A stretch of DNA of 64,000 bases from Pigmentiphaga sp. GTDB taxonomy: Bacteria > Pseudomonadota > Gammaproteobacteria > Burkholderiales > Burkholderiaceae_B. Within the stretch, counting starts at the first letter, position 1. Every line of letters begins with the position of its first letter. The notes under the pieces were generated by a model. The model had not been told where the DNA came from. It was given only the letters and a program-made list of their open reading frames with translations, and ran no database searches. The stretch is taken from positions 62,001-126,000 of the forward strand of contig JALOAI010000003.1 of NCBI GenBank assembly GCA_023228945.1. Direction: 5' to 3'. Both the position numbers and the translations under genes were made by a program. Positions 35,215-43,447 of the stretch are shown one piece after another.

Positions 35215-35667
35215 TCAGTGGGCATCGAGGTAGCGTTGAAGAATCACGGCGGCCGCCAGCGCGTCGTCGGGCGCATGGCGCGCCTGCAGCGCCTGCGCTT
35301 CGAGGCTGGAGTGGCGCTCGTCCTGCAAGATCACCGGCAGGCGAAAGCGGCCATGCAGCTGGTTGGCGAAGCGTCGGCAGCGCCGGGTGGCTTCTTGTTC
35401 GCCGCCGTCGGTGTCGAGGGCGAGGCCGACCACCAGCAAGACGGGCTGCCATTCGGCCAGCAGCGCGCCGATGCGCGCAAAGCGCGGCGCGATCGGCTCG
35501 CTGGCGAGGATCTCCAGCGGCCGCGCCTGGCGGGTAATGGTGTTGCCCAATGCCACGCCGATGCGGCGCGTGCCGAAGTCGAAGCCCAGCAGGGTGCCAT
35601 CGGCAAGCGCCGGCAGCCCCGTGGCCTGTTGCTGCGGGCCTGGCCGGGCGGCCTGGGAATCAGGCAT
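35215..35667 (-). CDS. yqgF: YqgF/RuvX-family pre-16S rRNA nuclease
   Basis: This 150-residue RNase H-fold protein belongs to the YqgF family, which processes the 5' end of 16S rRNA. The metal-site opening LLGFDFGTRRIGVALGN, the VVGLALDTDGGEQEATRRCRRFANQL helix and DERHSSLEAQA give a complete family pattern. The start overlaps the yqgE stop by 8 nt. Gene order yqgE-yqgF-pyrR-pyrB is typical of Burkholderiales and other proteobacteria. Confidence 0.92.
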   Translation of the reverse strand: MPDSQAARPGPQQQATGLPALADGTLLGFDFGTRRIGVALGNTITRQARPLEILASEPIAPRFARIGALLAEWQPVLLVVGLALDTDGGEQEATRRCRRFANQLHGRFRLPVILQDERHSSLEAQALQARHAPDDALAAAVILQRYLDAH

Positions 35668-36238
35668 GGCCGGCGCTATCGGCCAGCATCAGGGGATCGA
35701 CGCCCAGTAGGCCGAGGGCGGCCGGATAGCGTTCGCCGGGCGGCGTGTCGAAAATGACGCGGGGATCGGCCGACACGGTGAGCCAGGCGTTCTCGGCCAG
35801 TTCGGATTCGAGCTGGCCGGCCGCCCAGCCGGCATAGCCCAGGGTGACCAGCATGCGGCTGGGGCCTTCGCCGGCGGCCACGGCCTGGAGCACGTCGCGC
35901 GACGTGGTAAGAGCGAGCTCGCCCACCTTCAGGCTGGAGGTATAGTCGCCGATCGGCGCGTGCAGCACAAAACCGCGGTCGGTTTGCACCGGACCGCCAT
36001 AGAACACGGGGCTGTCCTTGATCGGCGCGATCTCGAGCTTGAGGTCGATGCGCTCGAACAGCGAGCCCAGTGTGAGGTCGGTGGGCCGGTTGATCACCAG
36101 GCCCAGCGCGCCCTGTGCGGTGTGCTCGCACACATAGATCACGCTGCCGCCGAAGTTGGAGTCTCCGAGTGCCGGCATGGCGATCAGGAACTGGTTGGAA
36201 AGATCCAGTTCGGTGGAGGTCGTGGGAGTATCGGTCAT
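35660..36238 (-). CDS. yqgE: UPF0301 family protein YqgE
   Basis: This 192-residue conserved protein of unknown biochemical role (AlgH/UPF0301) has the typical SNQFLIAMPALGDSNFGGSVIYVCEH start, GLVINRPTDLTLG and FYGGPVQTDRGFVLH. The frame runs far upstream, across the rubredoxin gene in another frame. I chose ATG 36238 because GGAG lies 7 nt before it and it matches the family start; ATG 36244 is also possible. It is 31 nt downstream of rubredoxin. Confidence 0.93.
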   Translation of the reverse strand: MTDTPTTSTELDLSNQFLIAMPALGDSNFGGSVIYVCEHTAQGALGLVINRPTDLTLGSLFERIDLKLEIAPIKDSPVFYGGPVQTDRGFVLHAPIGDYTSSLKVGELALTTSRDVLQAVAAGEGPSRMLVTLGYAGWAAGQLESELAENAWLTVSADPRVIFDTPPGERYPAALGLLGVDPLMLADSAGHA

Positions 36239-36269
36239 GGCCATGCTCCGTATGCCGGGTGTGCGTGGG

Positions 36270-36434
36270 TCAGATCTCGACCATTTCGAAGTCTTCTTTG
36301 CGTGCGCCGCACTCGGGACAGACCCAGTTGGGGGGCACGTCTTCCCAGCGGGTGCCGGGGGCGATGCCTTCGTCGGGAAGGCCTTCGGCTTCGTCGTAGA
36401 TCCAGCCACAGATGAGACACATCCAGGTTCGCAT
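36270..36434 (-). CDS. rubA: Rubredoxin
   Basis: This 54-residue iron electron-transfer protein has two CxxC-type iron ligand pairs, CLICG and CPECG, and the family sequence GWIYDEAEG and PPNWVCPECGARKEDFE. It is a small gene easily missed. It reads toward yqgE (31 nt) and is divergent from thiE with 181 bp between the starts. The partner, for example a reductase or alkane hydroxylase, is not in the window; rubredoxins of this position are often linked to oxidative-stress metabolism. Confidence 0.95.
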   Translation of the reverse strand: MRTWMCLICGWIYDEAEGLPDEGIAPGTRWEDVPPNWVCPECGARKEDFEMVEI

Positions 36435-36615
36435 GATGGGGTTGCTGAAAGAATTATTAAACTATGACGTTTGGTGGAGAAATGGCCGTTGGGCACCGGA
36501 ATGGCGCCAGCGGGCTCGCGCCCCATTATGTCATTTTCTGCCCGACGCTGTTCCCGGCGCCGGCGAGGCGCAAAACATGCCGCCGGTCCCTTCAACCTGA
36601 GAACCAACGATATCC

Positions 36616-37284
36616 ATGACCTTTCTATCTCCTGGTTTGCGGGGTGTCAGCGGCGTGTATGGCCTGACGCCCGAATGGGACGATACCGCCCGCTTGCTCG
36701 ACGCCGTCACGCTGGCCGTGCGCGGCGGCATGCAGGCCCTGCAGTTGCGGCGCAAGCAGGCGCCGGCGGCGTTGCGCCTGGCCCAGGCCGAAGCCCTGCG
36801 CCTGCGCTGCACCGAGCTGGGCATTGCCTTCATCGTTAACGACGACTGGCGGCTGGCGCTCGATGTCGCCGCCGACGGCGTGCATTTGGGGCGCGACGAT
36901 GGCGACGCCGACACCGTGGCGCGGCTGTGCGCCGAAGGCCTGACGGTGGGCGTGTCCTGCTACAACGAACTCGAGCGCGTCGAGATCGCGCTGGCCGCCG
37001 GCGCCGGGAGCGTGGCGCTGGGCGCGGTCTATCCCTCCGCAATCAAACCGGATGCCGTGCGTGTGGAACTGGCCACCATCCGCCAGGCCCGCCGGCTGTG
37101 CGAAGCCGCCAGTCGCGGCGGGCTGCGGCCCACCGTGACCGCGATCGGCGGCATCGGCCCCGGCAACGCGGCGCCGGTGGCCGCGGCGGGCGCCGATGCG
37201 CTGGCGGTGATCACCAGCCTGTTCGAGGCGCCGGACATCGAAGGCGCGGCGCGCGCCTTGGCGCAGGCGATGGCCCCGCGCTAG
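36616..37284 (+). CDS. thiE: Thiamine phosphate synthase
   Basis: This 222-residue TIM-barrel enzyme joins HMP-pyrophosphate with thiazole phosphate to make thiamine monophosphate. The family strands are present: GVYGLTPEW, ALQLRRKQAPAALRL, IVNDDWRLALDVAADGVHLGRDD, GVSCYNELERVEIALAAGAGSVALGAVYPSAIK, and the phosphate-binding AIGGIGPGNAAPVAAAGADALAVITSLF. A second ThiE-like domain occurs in the Nudix fusion at 42294. No THI riboswitch is evident upstream by eye. Confidence 0.92.
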   Translation: MTFLSPGLRGVSGVYGLTPEWDDTARLLDAVTLAVRGGMQALQLRRKQAPAALRLAQAEALRLRCTELGIAFIVNDDWRLALDVAADGVHLGRDDGDADTVARLCAEGLTVGVSCYNELERVEIALAAGAGSVALGAVYPSAIKPDAVRVELATIRQARRLCEAASRGGLRPTVTAIGGIGPGNAAPVAAAGADALAVITSLFEAPDIEGAARALAQAMAPR

Positions 37285-37429
37285 AGGGGCCGGCCGCGTC
37301 GAGCCTTTCCGCGGTGCCTCACTCCGGTTGGGTTCTTCAGGCGCCGCGCGGCCGGCCCTCGGTTGGGGCGGGTTGGGGCGGGAACCCTGGAGTTGCGCTG
37401 TGGGCGGGCCGGCCCGCCGAAGCGGGTGA

Positions 37430-38533
37430 TCAGTGACCGAACACGTCTTCGATCTGTTCGGCCTGTAGCACGTTCAGCGCCCATTGCCGCAGGGCTTCGG
37501 TATCGGCCTGGGCGATGCGATTCAGGGCCCAGTGGGGCAGTGGGCCGAATTTTTGCTCGAGCTGGCTTTGCAGCAGGAGGATGGCCCCTTTGAATTCTCC
37601 TTCTTGCAGGCCTTCTTGCCGGCCTTCTTGCCGAGCATCGGCAAACCAGTCTTTGACACGTTCCGCCAACATGGTGTGTACCTCCGAGAGGGATTGGGCT
37701 TGGAGTAAGAGCTCGTCAATTCTACCGCCACGGGCGAGGATGGCGACTTCGCAGATCCAGCTGAGGAAGGTTCGCCGCAAGGCGGCATGGTGCTCTTCGG
37801 ACAGTAGCGCATCGAGGCGGGGGATGAGATCGACCACGCCCTGGAAGGTGTTTTGCCGCTCCATCAGGAAGAATGCCGCGCACGGGTTGGAGAGGCTTTG
37901 CAGGCGCAAGGGGTCCAGGGTGTTGATGTCGATGAGCAGGAATGCGATGTTGGGGTTGTATTGCCGCAGGGCCTCGGGGACGTCGGGCTGGTACTGGCGC
38001 AGCGAGGTGGGGGTGTTCCAACGCCGTTTGCCGTTGTAGAGGACGATGGGCAGGAGAAAGGGGTAAGGCCCTTCGGGGCGGATTTCCCGGGCGTCGAGCA
38101 GGCCGTTGAGGGTGAGGACGGCGTATTCCAGGACGCGCAGCGGCATGCGGGGGTCGGGGCGGCCTTGGTGTTCGAGCGGGACGTAGAGGTAGATCCATTC
38201 GGGTGGTGGCTTTGCGGTGGGTCCCGCCGCGTTGTTCGACGCGGGATTGCGTCGGCGCAGTCGCCAGATGATGTCGCTGGCGCGGCGCTCCAGGCGTGCG
38301 TTGGTCCATTGGGTGTTCTGGCTCTCCAGGGTGTCCGGGTTCCATCCGTCGAGTAGGGCGGAGGGCAGGAAGTCCTGAAGGAGTTGCTGCATCATATGCC
38401 GGTCGCTGAAGAGCTTGTGGTAGGTTTCATCGTGGCGCTGGCGCACGGCGCGGAGGGTGAACCTGGCATTGTCTTTCCCGGCCGGCTGCGCAGGCTTGGC
38501 GGGGTGTCTGGGCGGCGATGGCTTGGTGGGCAT
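37430..38533 (-). CDS. Rpn/YhgA-like family recombination-promoting nuclease (intact)
   Basis: This 367-residue protein of the Rpn/YhgA (PD-(D/E)XK transposase-like) family contains HDETYHKLFSDRHMMQQLLQDFLP, the core segment ASDIIWRLRRR...WIYLYVPLEHQ, and LRVLEYAVLTLNGLL and PFLLPIVLYNGKRRW. A Q/E/G-rich linker (ADARQEGRQEGLQEGEFKGA) and a C-terminal domain ending WALNVLQAEQIEDVFGH follow, like that of the broken gene at 24938. E. coli Rpn proteins are DNA endonucleases that raise RecA-independent recombination. The frame extends past hemL's start, so I placed the start at ATG 38533. ATG 38608 is possible. No clear Shine-Dalgarno. Confidence 0.82.
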   Translation of the reverse strand: MPTKPSPPRHPAKPAQPAGKDNARFTLRAVRQRHDETYHKLFSDRHMMQQLLQDFLPSALLDGWNPDTLESQNTQWTNARLERRASDIIWRLRRRNPASNNAAGPTAKPPPEWIYLYVPLEHQGRPDPRMPLRVLEYAVLTLNGLLDAREIRPEGPYPFLLPIVLYNGKRRWNTPTSLRQYQPDVPEALRQYNPNIAFLLIDINTLDPLRLQSLSNPCAAFFLMERQNTFQGVVDLIPRLDALLSEEHHAALRRTFLSWICEVAILARGGRIDELLLQAQSLSEVHTMLAERVKDWFADARQEGRQEGLQEGEFKGAILLLQSQLEQKFGPLPHWALNRIAQADTEALRQWALNVLQAEQIEDVFGH

Positions 38534-38641
38534 GGCGGAGGCATGGGTGGAGGAGTCGCTAGCATGCCGCCTGTGGCCAAGCTCCGCCAGATCGGAATGT
38601 GCGGACATGGGATGCGGACTTGTACGGACGGCATGGAGATC

Positions 38642-38680
38642 GTGGAGCACTCCAGTCTGTCGGCCGGAGCGTCCTCGCCC
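38642..38680 (-). repeat. Dispersed intergenic hairpin repeat, copy 3
   Basis: On the minus strand it reads GACGCTCCGGCCGA, a short spacer, then CTGGAGTGCTCCAC. It matches the other four copies and lies between the divergent rpn-like and hemL genes, within a 241-bp gap that must also hold their promoters. Confidence 0.65.
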
Positions 38681-38774
38681 CGATGCCGGGGACGTCTTCG
38701 GCGCTGCAGCCCTGACAAGCCAAGAGGTATGATGGCGGGCTTCGGTCATTGTCGTTTTCGGAGTGGTTGCCGCC

Positions 38775-40061
38775 ATGTCTCTCAATGCTGATTTGTTCGC
38801 CCGCGCCTGCCGCACCATTCCCGGCGGCGTCAATTCGCCCGTGCGGGCGTTTCGATCGGTCGGCGGGGTGCCGCGCTTCATCGAGCGCGCGCAAGGGCCT
38901 TACGTGTGGGACGCCGAGGGCCGGCGCTACACGGATTACGTCGGCTCCTGGGGCCCCGCCATCCTTGGCCATGCCGATCCGGCGGTGATCGCCGCGGTGC
39001 AGGACGCCGCCACTCGCGGTCTGTCGTTCGGCGCGCCCACCGAAGCCGAGATCGAGCTGGCCGAAACCCTGGTGGCATTGCTGCCGTCAATGGAGCAGGT
39101 GCGGCTGGTGAGTTCCGGCACCGAGGCCACCATGAGCGCCATCCGCCTGGCGCGCGGCTACACGGGGCGGCCCAAGCTGGTCAAGTTCGAGGGCTGCTAT
39201 CACGGCCATGCCGACAGTCTGCTGGTCAAGGCCGGTTCGGGCTTGCTGACCTTCGGCAACCCCACGTCGGCGGGCGTGCCGGCGGAGTTCGTCGAGCACA
39301 CCGTGGTGCTGGATTACAACGACCTGGCGGGCGTCGAGGCGGCCTTCCGCGAGCTGGGCGAGCAGATCGCCTGTGTCATCGTCGAACCGATCGCCGGCAA
39401 CATGAACCTGATCCGGCCGTCGCCCGAGTTCCTGCCCGGCCTGCGGCGCCTGTGCACCGAATATGGCGCGGTACTGATCTTCGACGAAGTGATGACGGGC
39501 TTTCGCGTCGGGCCGCAGGGCGTGCAGGGCCTGAGCGGCGTCATGCCCGACATCACCACGCTGGCCAAGATCATCGGCGGCGGCATGCCGGTGGGCGCCT
39601 TCGGCGGTCGGGCCGAGATCATGGCGCAGGTGGCGCCGCTGGGGCCGGTATACCAGGCGGGCACCCTGTCCGGCAATCCGGTGGCGGTGGCCGCGGGCCT
39701 GGCCACGCTGCGCCGCCTGGCCGAGCCCGGCTTCTACGAGCGCCTGGAGCGCCAGACCGCCCGGCTCGCGAACGGGCTGCGGCAGGCGGCGCAGTCCGCC
39801 GGCCTGCCGTTCGCGGTCGATCACGTGGGCGGCATGTTCGGTTTCTATTTCCGCGATACCGTACCCACCGACCTCGCCAGCGTCTCCAGTGGCGACGCCG
39901 AGGCCTTCAAGCGCTTTTTCCATGCTTGCCTGGAGCAGGGCGTGTATTTTGCGCCGTCGGCCTTCGAGGCGGGCTTTGTGTCGATCACCCACGACGACGC
40001 CGTGATCGATGCCACCATCGACGTCGCCGCCCAGGCCATGCGCCAGCTGGCGGCATCCTGA
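38775..40061 (+). CDS. hemL: Glutamate-1-semialdehyde 2,1-aminomutase
   Basis: This 428-residue PLP enzyme converts glutamate-1-semialdehyde to 5-aminolevulinate, the C5 route to haem. It shows ARACRTIPGGVNSPVRAF, SSGTEATMSAIRLARGYTG, YHGHADSLLVKAGSG, IFDEVMTGFRVGP, the PLP lysine in TTLAKIIGGGMPVGAFGG, and YQAGTLSGNP. The length is normal. The ATG at 38775 gives the standard N-terminus. It is followed by argJ after 72 bp on the same strand. Confidence 0.96.
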   Translation: MSLNADLFARACRTIPGGVNSPVRAFRSVGGVPRFIERAQGPYVWDAEGRRYTDYVGSWGPAILGHADPAVIAAVQDAATRGLSFGAPTEAEIELAETLVALLPSMEQVRLVSSGTEATMSAIRLARGYTGRPKLVKFEGCYHGHADSLLVKAGSGLLTFGNPTSAGVPAEFVEHTVVLDYNDLAGVEAAFRELGEQIACVIVEPIAGNMNLIRPSPEFLPGLRRLCTEYGAVLIFDEVMTGFRVGPQGVQGLSGVMPDITTLAKIIGGGMPVGAFGGRAEIMAQVAPLGPVYQAGTLSGNPVAVAAGLATLRRLAEPGFYERLERQTARLANGLRQAAQSAGLPFAVDHVGGMFGFYFRDTVPTDLASVSSGDAEAFKRFFHACLEQGVYFAPSAFEAGFVSITHDDAVIDATIDVAAQAMRQLAAS

Positions 40062-40133
40062 TTCGCATTTTCCTCATCGACTTTGCCCGGTTGCCGCCGG
40101 GCGCTTCCTGACTGACTCAATCGAGGAGCCGAC

Positions 40134-41360
40134 ATGGCAGTCAACCTGCATATCCCCGCCGCCGCCGATATTCATGCCGTGGCGGGGGTGCGCATCGGCG
40201 TGGCCGAGGCGGGCATCCGCAAGGCCGGCCGGCGCGATCTGGTGGTTTTCGACCTCGCCGGCGGCACGACGGTGGCGGGGGTCTTCACGCTCAACCGCTT
40301 TCGCGCCGCACCGGTGCAGCTCTGCGAAAAGCATTTGGCTAGGGGCCAGGCGATCCGCGCGCTGGTCATCAATACCGGCAACGCCAACGCGGGTACGGGC
40401 GAGCCCGGTCTGGCCGCCGCACAGGCCACTTGCGACGCCTTGGCGGCCGAACTGGGCGCGGCGCCCACCGAGATCCTGCCGTTTTCCACCGGCGTGATCC
40501 TCGAACCGCTACCGGTGGATCGCCTGGTGGCGGCGCTGCCGCGGGCGCTGGCCGATCTGCGCGGCGACAACTGGCTTAACGCCGCCCACGGCATCATGAC
40601 CACCGACACCCTGCCCAAAGTGGTGTCGCGCCGCGTTGCCATCGGCGGCCATGCAATCACGATCACCGGCATCAGCAAGGGGGCGGGCATGATCCGGCCC
40701 AATATGGCCACCATGCTGGGCTTCCTGGCCACCGACGCCGGTATTGCCCAGCCGCTGCTCGACACGCTGGTGCGCGAGCTCGCCGATCATTCGTTCAACC
40801 GCATTACGGTGGATGGCGACACCTCCACCAACGATTCCTTCATCGTGATGGCCAGCGGCCAGTCGGGCCTCTCGGTGCAAACGGCTGCCGACGCCGGTTA
40901 CGCCGAGTTGCGTGCGGCGCTGATCGAAGTCTCGCGCGAACTCGCCCAAAAGATCGTGCGCGACGCCGAAGGCGCCACCAAGTTCATGACGCTGGCCGTG
41001 GAGGGCGCCGTCAATACCCGGGAAGCGCTGCAGGTAGCCTATGCCGTGGCGCATTCGCCGCTGGTAAAAACCGCCTTTTATGCCAGCGATCCCAATCTGG
41101 GTCGTATTCTGGCCGCGATCGGCTATGCCGGCATCGCCGACCTCGATGTTGCCGGCGTGGATCTCTGGCTGGACGACGTTCATGTGGCCACCGCGGGCGG
41201 CCGCCATCCCGATTACCGCGAGGAAGACGGCCAGCGCGTGATGCGCCAGGCCGAGATCACCGTGCGCATCGCCCTGGGGCGCGGCAGCGCCGCCGAAACG
41301 GTGTATACCTGCGATTTTTCCCACGAGTACGTCAGCATCAACGCCGATTACCGATCCTGA
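40134..41360 (+). CDS. argJ: Arginine biosynthesis bifunctional protein ArgJ
   Basis: This 408-residue ornithine/glutamate N-acetyltransferase recycles the acetyl group from N-acetylornithine. It has HGIMTTDTLPK, the self-cleavage site before the threonine of IRPNMATMLGF (splitting alpha and beta chains), TVDGDTSTNDSFIVMASG, and the C-terminal SHEYVSINADYRS. GAGGAG lies about 6 nt before the ATG. The next gene, a DUF815 ATPase, follows after 59 bp, an arrangement common in Burkholderiales. Confidence 0.96.
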   Translation: MAVNLHIPAAADIHAVAGVRIGVAEAGIRKAGRRDLVVFDLAGGTTVAGVFTLNRFRAAPVQLCEKHLARGQAIRALVINTGNANAGTGEPGLAAAQATCDALAAELGAAPTEILPFSTGVILEPLPVDRLVAALPRALADLRGDNWLNAAHGIMTTDTLPKVVSRRVAIGGHAITITGISKGAGMIRPNMATMLGFLATDAGIAQPLLDTLVRELADHSFNRITVDGDTSTNDSFIVMASGQSGLSVQTAADAGYAELRAALIEVSRELAQKIVRDAEGATKFMTLAVEGAVNTREALQVAYAVAHSPLVKTAFYASDPNLGRILAAIGYAGIADLDVAGVDLWLDDVHVATAGGRHPDYREEDGQRVMRQAEITVRIALGRGSAAETVYTCDFSHEYVSINADYRS

Positions 41361-41419
41361 TTTCCCGCTGTTGCGCCGGCGTCCGGGCCATGGGTGCGGG
41401 CGCCCGTCTATTTGCCCGG

Positions 41420-42304
41420 ATGTCTACCGTGAACCCCGATACTCCCGATCTACCTCAACTGATGCGCCAGGCCAGCCGCGTACTGGCGCAGCTCGAGGCC
41501 TGGCTGCCGCCGGCGCCGCCCGTCAATGATTGGAGCGCCACCGCCTATCGGTGGCGCCGGCGCGGCCAGCGTGGTTTTCTCGATCCCGTGCGCCACGTGG
41601 CGCAGATCCGGCTGGAGGATCTCCAGCACGTCGAGCGGCAGAAAGCCGTGATCGAACGCAATACCCGGCAGTTCCTGGCGGGGCGGCCGGCCAACAATGT
41701 GCTCATGACGGGCGCGCGCGGCACCGGCAAGAGCTCCCTGGTCAAGGCCATGCTGGTGGCGCACGCCGCCGATGGCCTGCGGCTGATCGAGATCGATAAA
41801 AGCGAGCTCGCCGACTTGCCCGAGATCGTGGAACAGGTGGCCGAGCGGCCCGAGCGCTTCATCGTGTTCTGCGACGATCTCTCCTTCGACGAAGGCGAGG
41901 CCGGCTACAAGGCGCTGAAGTCGGTGCTCGACGGTTCGGTGGCGGCCACTTCGGGCAACGTGCTGATTTATGCCACGTCCAACCGGCGCCACTTGATGCC
42001 GGAATACATGGCCGAAAACCTGCAGGCCCGGCACATGCCGGATGGCGAGGTGCATCCGGGCGAGGCGGTGGAAGAGAAGATCTCGCTCTCCGAACGTTTC
42101 GGCCTATGGCTGTCGTTCTATCCGTTCCGCCAGGACGACTACCTCGATATCGTCCAGCATTGGCTGACCGTGCTGGGCTGCCCCGACGACGAAATCCAGC
42201 GCGCACGTACCGAAGCCCTGCAATGGACGATCGAGCGCGGCTCGCGCTCCGGCCGGATCGCCTGGCAGTTCGCCAAGGATTGGGTGGCCCGCCATGGCGA
42301 ATGA
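41420..42304 (+). CDS. DUF815-family AAA-like ATP-binding protein
   Basis: This 294-residue protein of the DUF815 P-loop family has Walker A GARGTGKSSLVKA, Walker B-like RFIVFCDDLSFDE, the sensor ATSNRRHLMPEYM and a C-terminal helical lid (SGRIAWQFAKDWVARHG). The function is not established. ATG 41420 is preferred over 41390 because of the homologous start, though neither has a good Shine-Dalgarno. Its end overlaps the Nudix-ThiE gene by 11 nt, so the two are co-translated, and it follows argJ. Confidence 0.85.
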   Translation: MSTVNPDTPDLPQLMRQASRVLAQLEAWLPPAPPVNDWSATAYRWRRRGQRGFLDPVRHVAQIRLEDLQHVERQKAVIERNTRQFLAGRPANNVLMTGARGTGKSSLVKAMLVAHAADGLRLIEIDKSELADLPEIVEQVAERPERFIVFCDDLSFDEGEAGYKALKSVLDGSVAATSGNVLIYATSNRRHLMPEYMAENLQARHMPDGEVHPGEAVEEKISLSERFGLWLSFYPFRQDDYLDIVQHWLTVLGCPDDEIQRARTEALQWTIERGSRSGRIAWQFAKDWVARHGE

Positions 42305-43283
42305 ACAGGGACACCGCTGGCTGGACGTGGCCGCCGGCCTGGTGCTCGACGCCGATGGGTGCCTGCTGCTGGGCCAGCGCCCCGAGGGCAAATCGTACGC
42401 GGGCTGGTGGGAACTGCCGGGTGGCAAGCTGGAGCCGGGCGAAACTCCGATGCAGGCTTTGCATCGCGAGCTGCACGAGGAACTGGGCATCGAGGTGACC
42501 GAGGCCACGCCCTGGGTCACTTACGTCCATGAATACCCGCACGCCACCGTGCGCCTGGCTTTCTGCCGGGTGACCGGGTGGCGGGGCGAGCCGCGCGGGC
42601 TCGAGAACCAGGCCCTGCGCTGGGTCGATCCCGGACAGCCTCTGGAAGCGCTGGAGGCCGGCCTGGGCGGCGGCCACCTTCTGCCCGCCACCTTGCCCCC
42701 CGTACGCTGGCTTCAATTGCCCGATCGCTATCTGATTCTGCCGTTGACTTCCCCGGCCGACGTACCAGGACATCTGGATCGTATCGAGCATGCCCTCGCC
42801 GCCGGTGTCCGCCTGCTGCAATTCCGCGCCCCGGAGTGGCAGGGCGGGGCAAGTGATGGCGCGCTGCTCGATATCCTGCGGCGGACTCTGGCATTGACCA
42901 AGGCGGCCGGCGCGCGTTTGCTGGTCAACAGCGCGCATCCCGAATCCTGGTGGCGCGAGGCCGACGGCGTGCAATTGCGCGCCGCCGATCTCGACCGCGT
43001 CGATTCGCGCCCCGACGTGGGCCTGCTGGGGGCCTCCTGCCACTCGCGGGGCGATCTGGCGCGGGCGCGGCAATTGAGCGCCGATTTCGCCTTGATCGGC
43101 CCGGTCTTGCCCACCGCCACCCATCCGGGCCATCCCGGGCTGGGCTGGGAGGCTTTTGCCGAGCTCAACCAGGAAGCCGGCATGCCGGTGCTGGCGATCG
43201 GCGGGCAATCGCCAGCCACCCTGGCCATCGCCCGCCAACATGGCGCGCATGGCATCGCGGGCATCCGCCACCTGCTGGATTGA
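42294..43283 (+). CDS. Nudix hydrolase fused to a ThiE-like domain (MutT family)
   Basis: This 329-residue two-domain protein starts with a MutT-type Nudix domain, residues about 8-130, with a complete Nudix box (GGKLEPGETP...RELHEELGIEV). This domain hydrolyses nucleoside diphosphate-X compounds such as 8-oxo-dGTP. From about 145 to the end a thiamine-phosphate-synthase-like TIM barrel follows (LTSPADVPGHLDRIEHALAAGVRLLQFRAPEW, GASCHSRGDLARARQL, FALIGPVLPTATHPGHPGLGW, AIGGQSPATL). The fusion is known in proteobacterial mutT homologues; the role of the second domain is unclear and it may be non-catalytic. It overlaps the DUF815 gene. Confidence 0.88.
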   Translation: MANEQGHRWLDVAAGLVLDADGCLLLGQRPEGKSYAGWWELPGGKLEPGETPMQALHRELHEELGIEVTEATPWVTYVHEYPHATVRLAFCRVTGWRGEPRGLENQALRWVDPGQPLEALEAGLGGGHLLPATLPPVRWLQLPDRYLILPLTSPADVPGHLDRIEHALAAGVRLLQFRAPEWQGGASDGALLDILRRTLALTKAAGARLLVNSAHPESWWREADGVQLRAADLDRVDSRPDVGLLGASCHSRGDLARARQLSADFALIGPVLPTATHPGHPGLGWEAFAELNQEAGMPVLAIGGQSPATLAIARQHGAHGIAGIRHLLD

Positions 43284-43367
43284 CCACGCGCCCAAGCGCA
43301 AGCCTCGTCGTTCACGGCGAGGTCAGGGTGGCGACGAGCACCAGCCCGGCTGGGGCTTGTCAATGGT

Positions 43368-43406
43368 GGCGGAGAAGCTCCGGACGAAAGGCCGGAGTTC
43401 TTCACT
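43368..43406 (+). repeat. Dispersed intergenic hairpin repeat, copy 4
   Basis: It reads GGCGGAGAAGCTCCGGACGA then AAGGCCGGAGTTCTTCACT, close to copy 2. It sits between the convergent Nudix-ThiE and zapD genes. About 75 nt upstream (43293-43312) a CCAAGCGCAAGCCTCGTCGT motif matches one at the same relative place near copy 5, so the full unit may be about 115 bp. Confidence 0.7.
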
Positions 43407-43447
43407 CAGGGCGGGTTCCACGGTGCGGCCGGCGGCTTTGGGCCGCC

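Noticed and set aside
38534..38881. Longer N-terminus for the Rpn-like protein
   Set aside because: It would overlap the hemL start and translate the dispersed hairpin repeat; no family sequence there.
43284..43447. Search for yacG next to zapD
   Set aside because: No CxxC zinc-finger frame is present; only the repeat element is seen.
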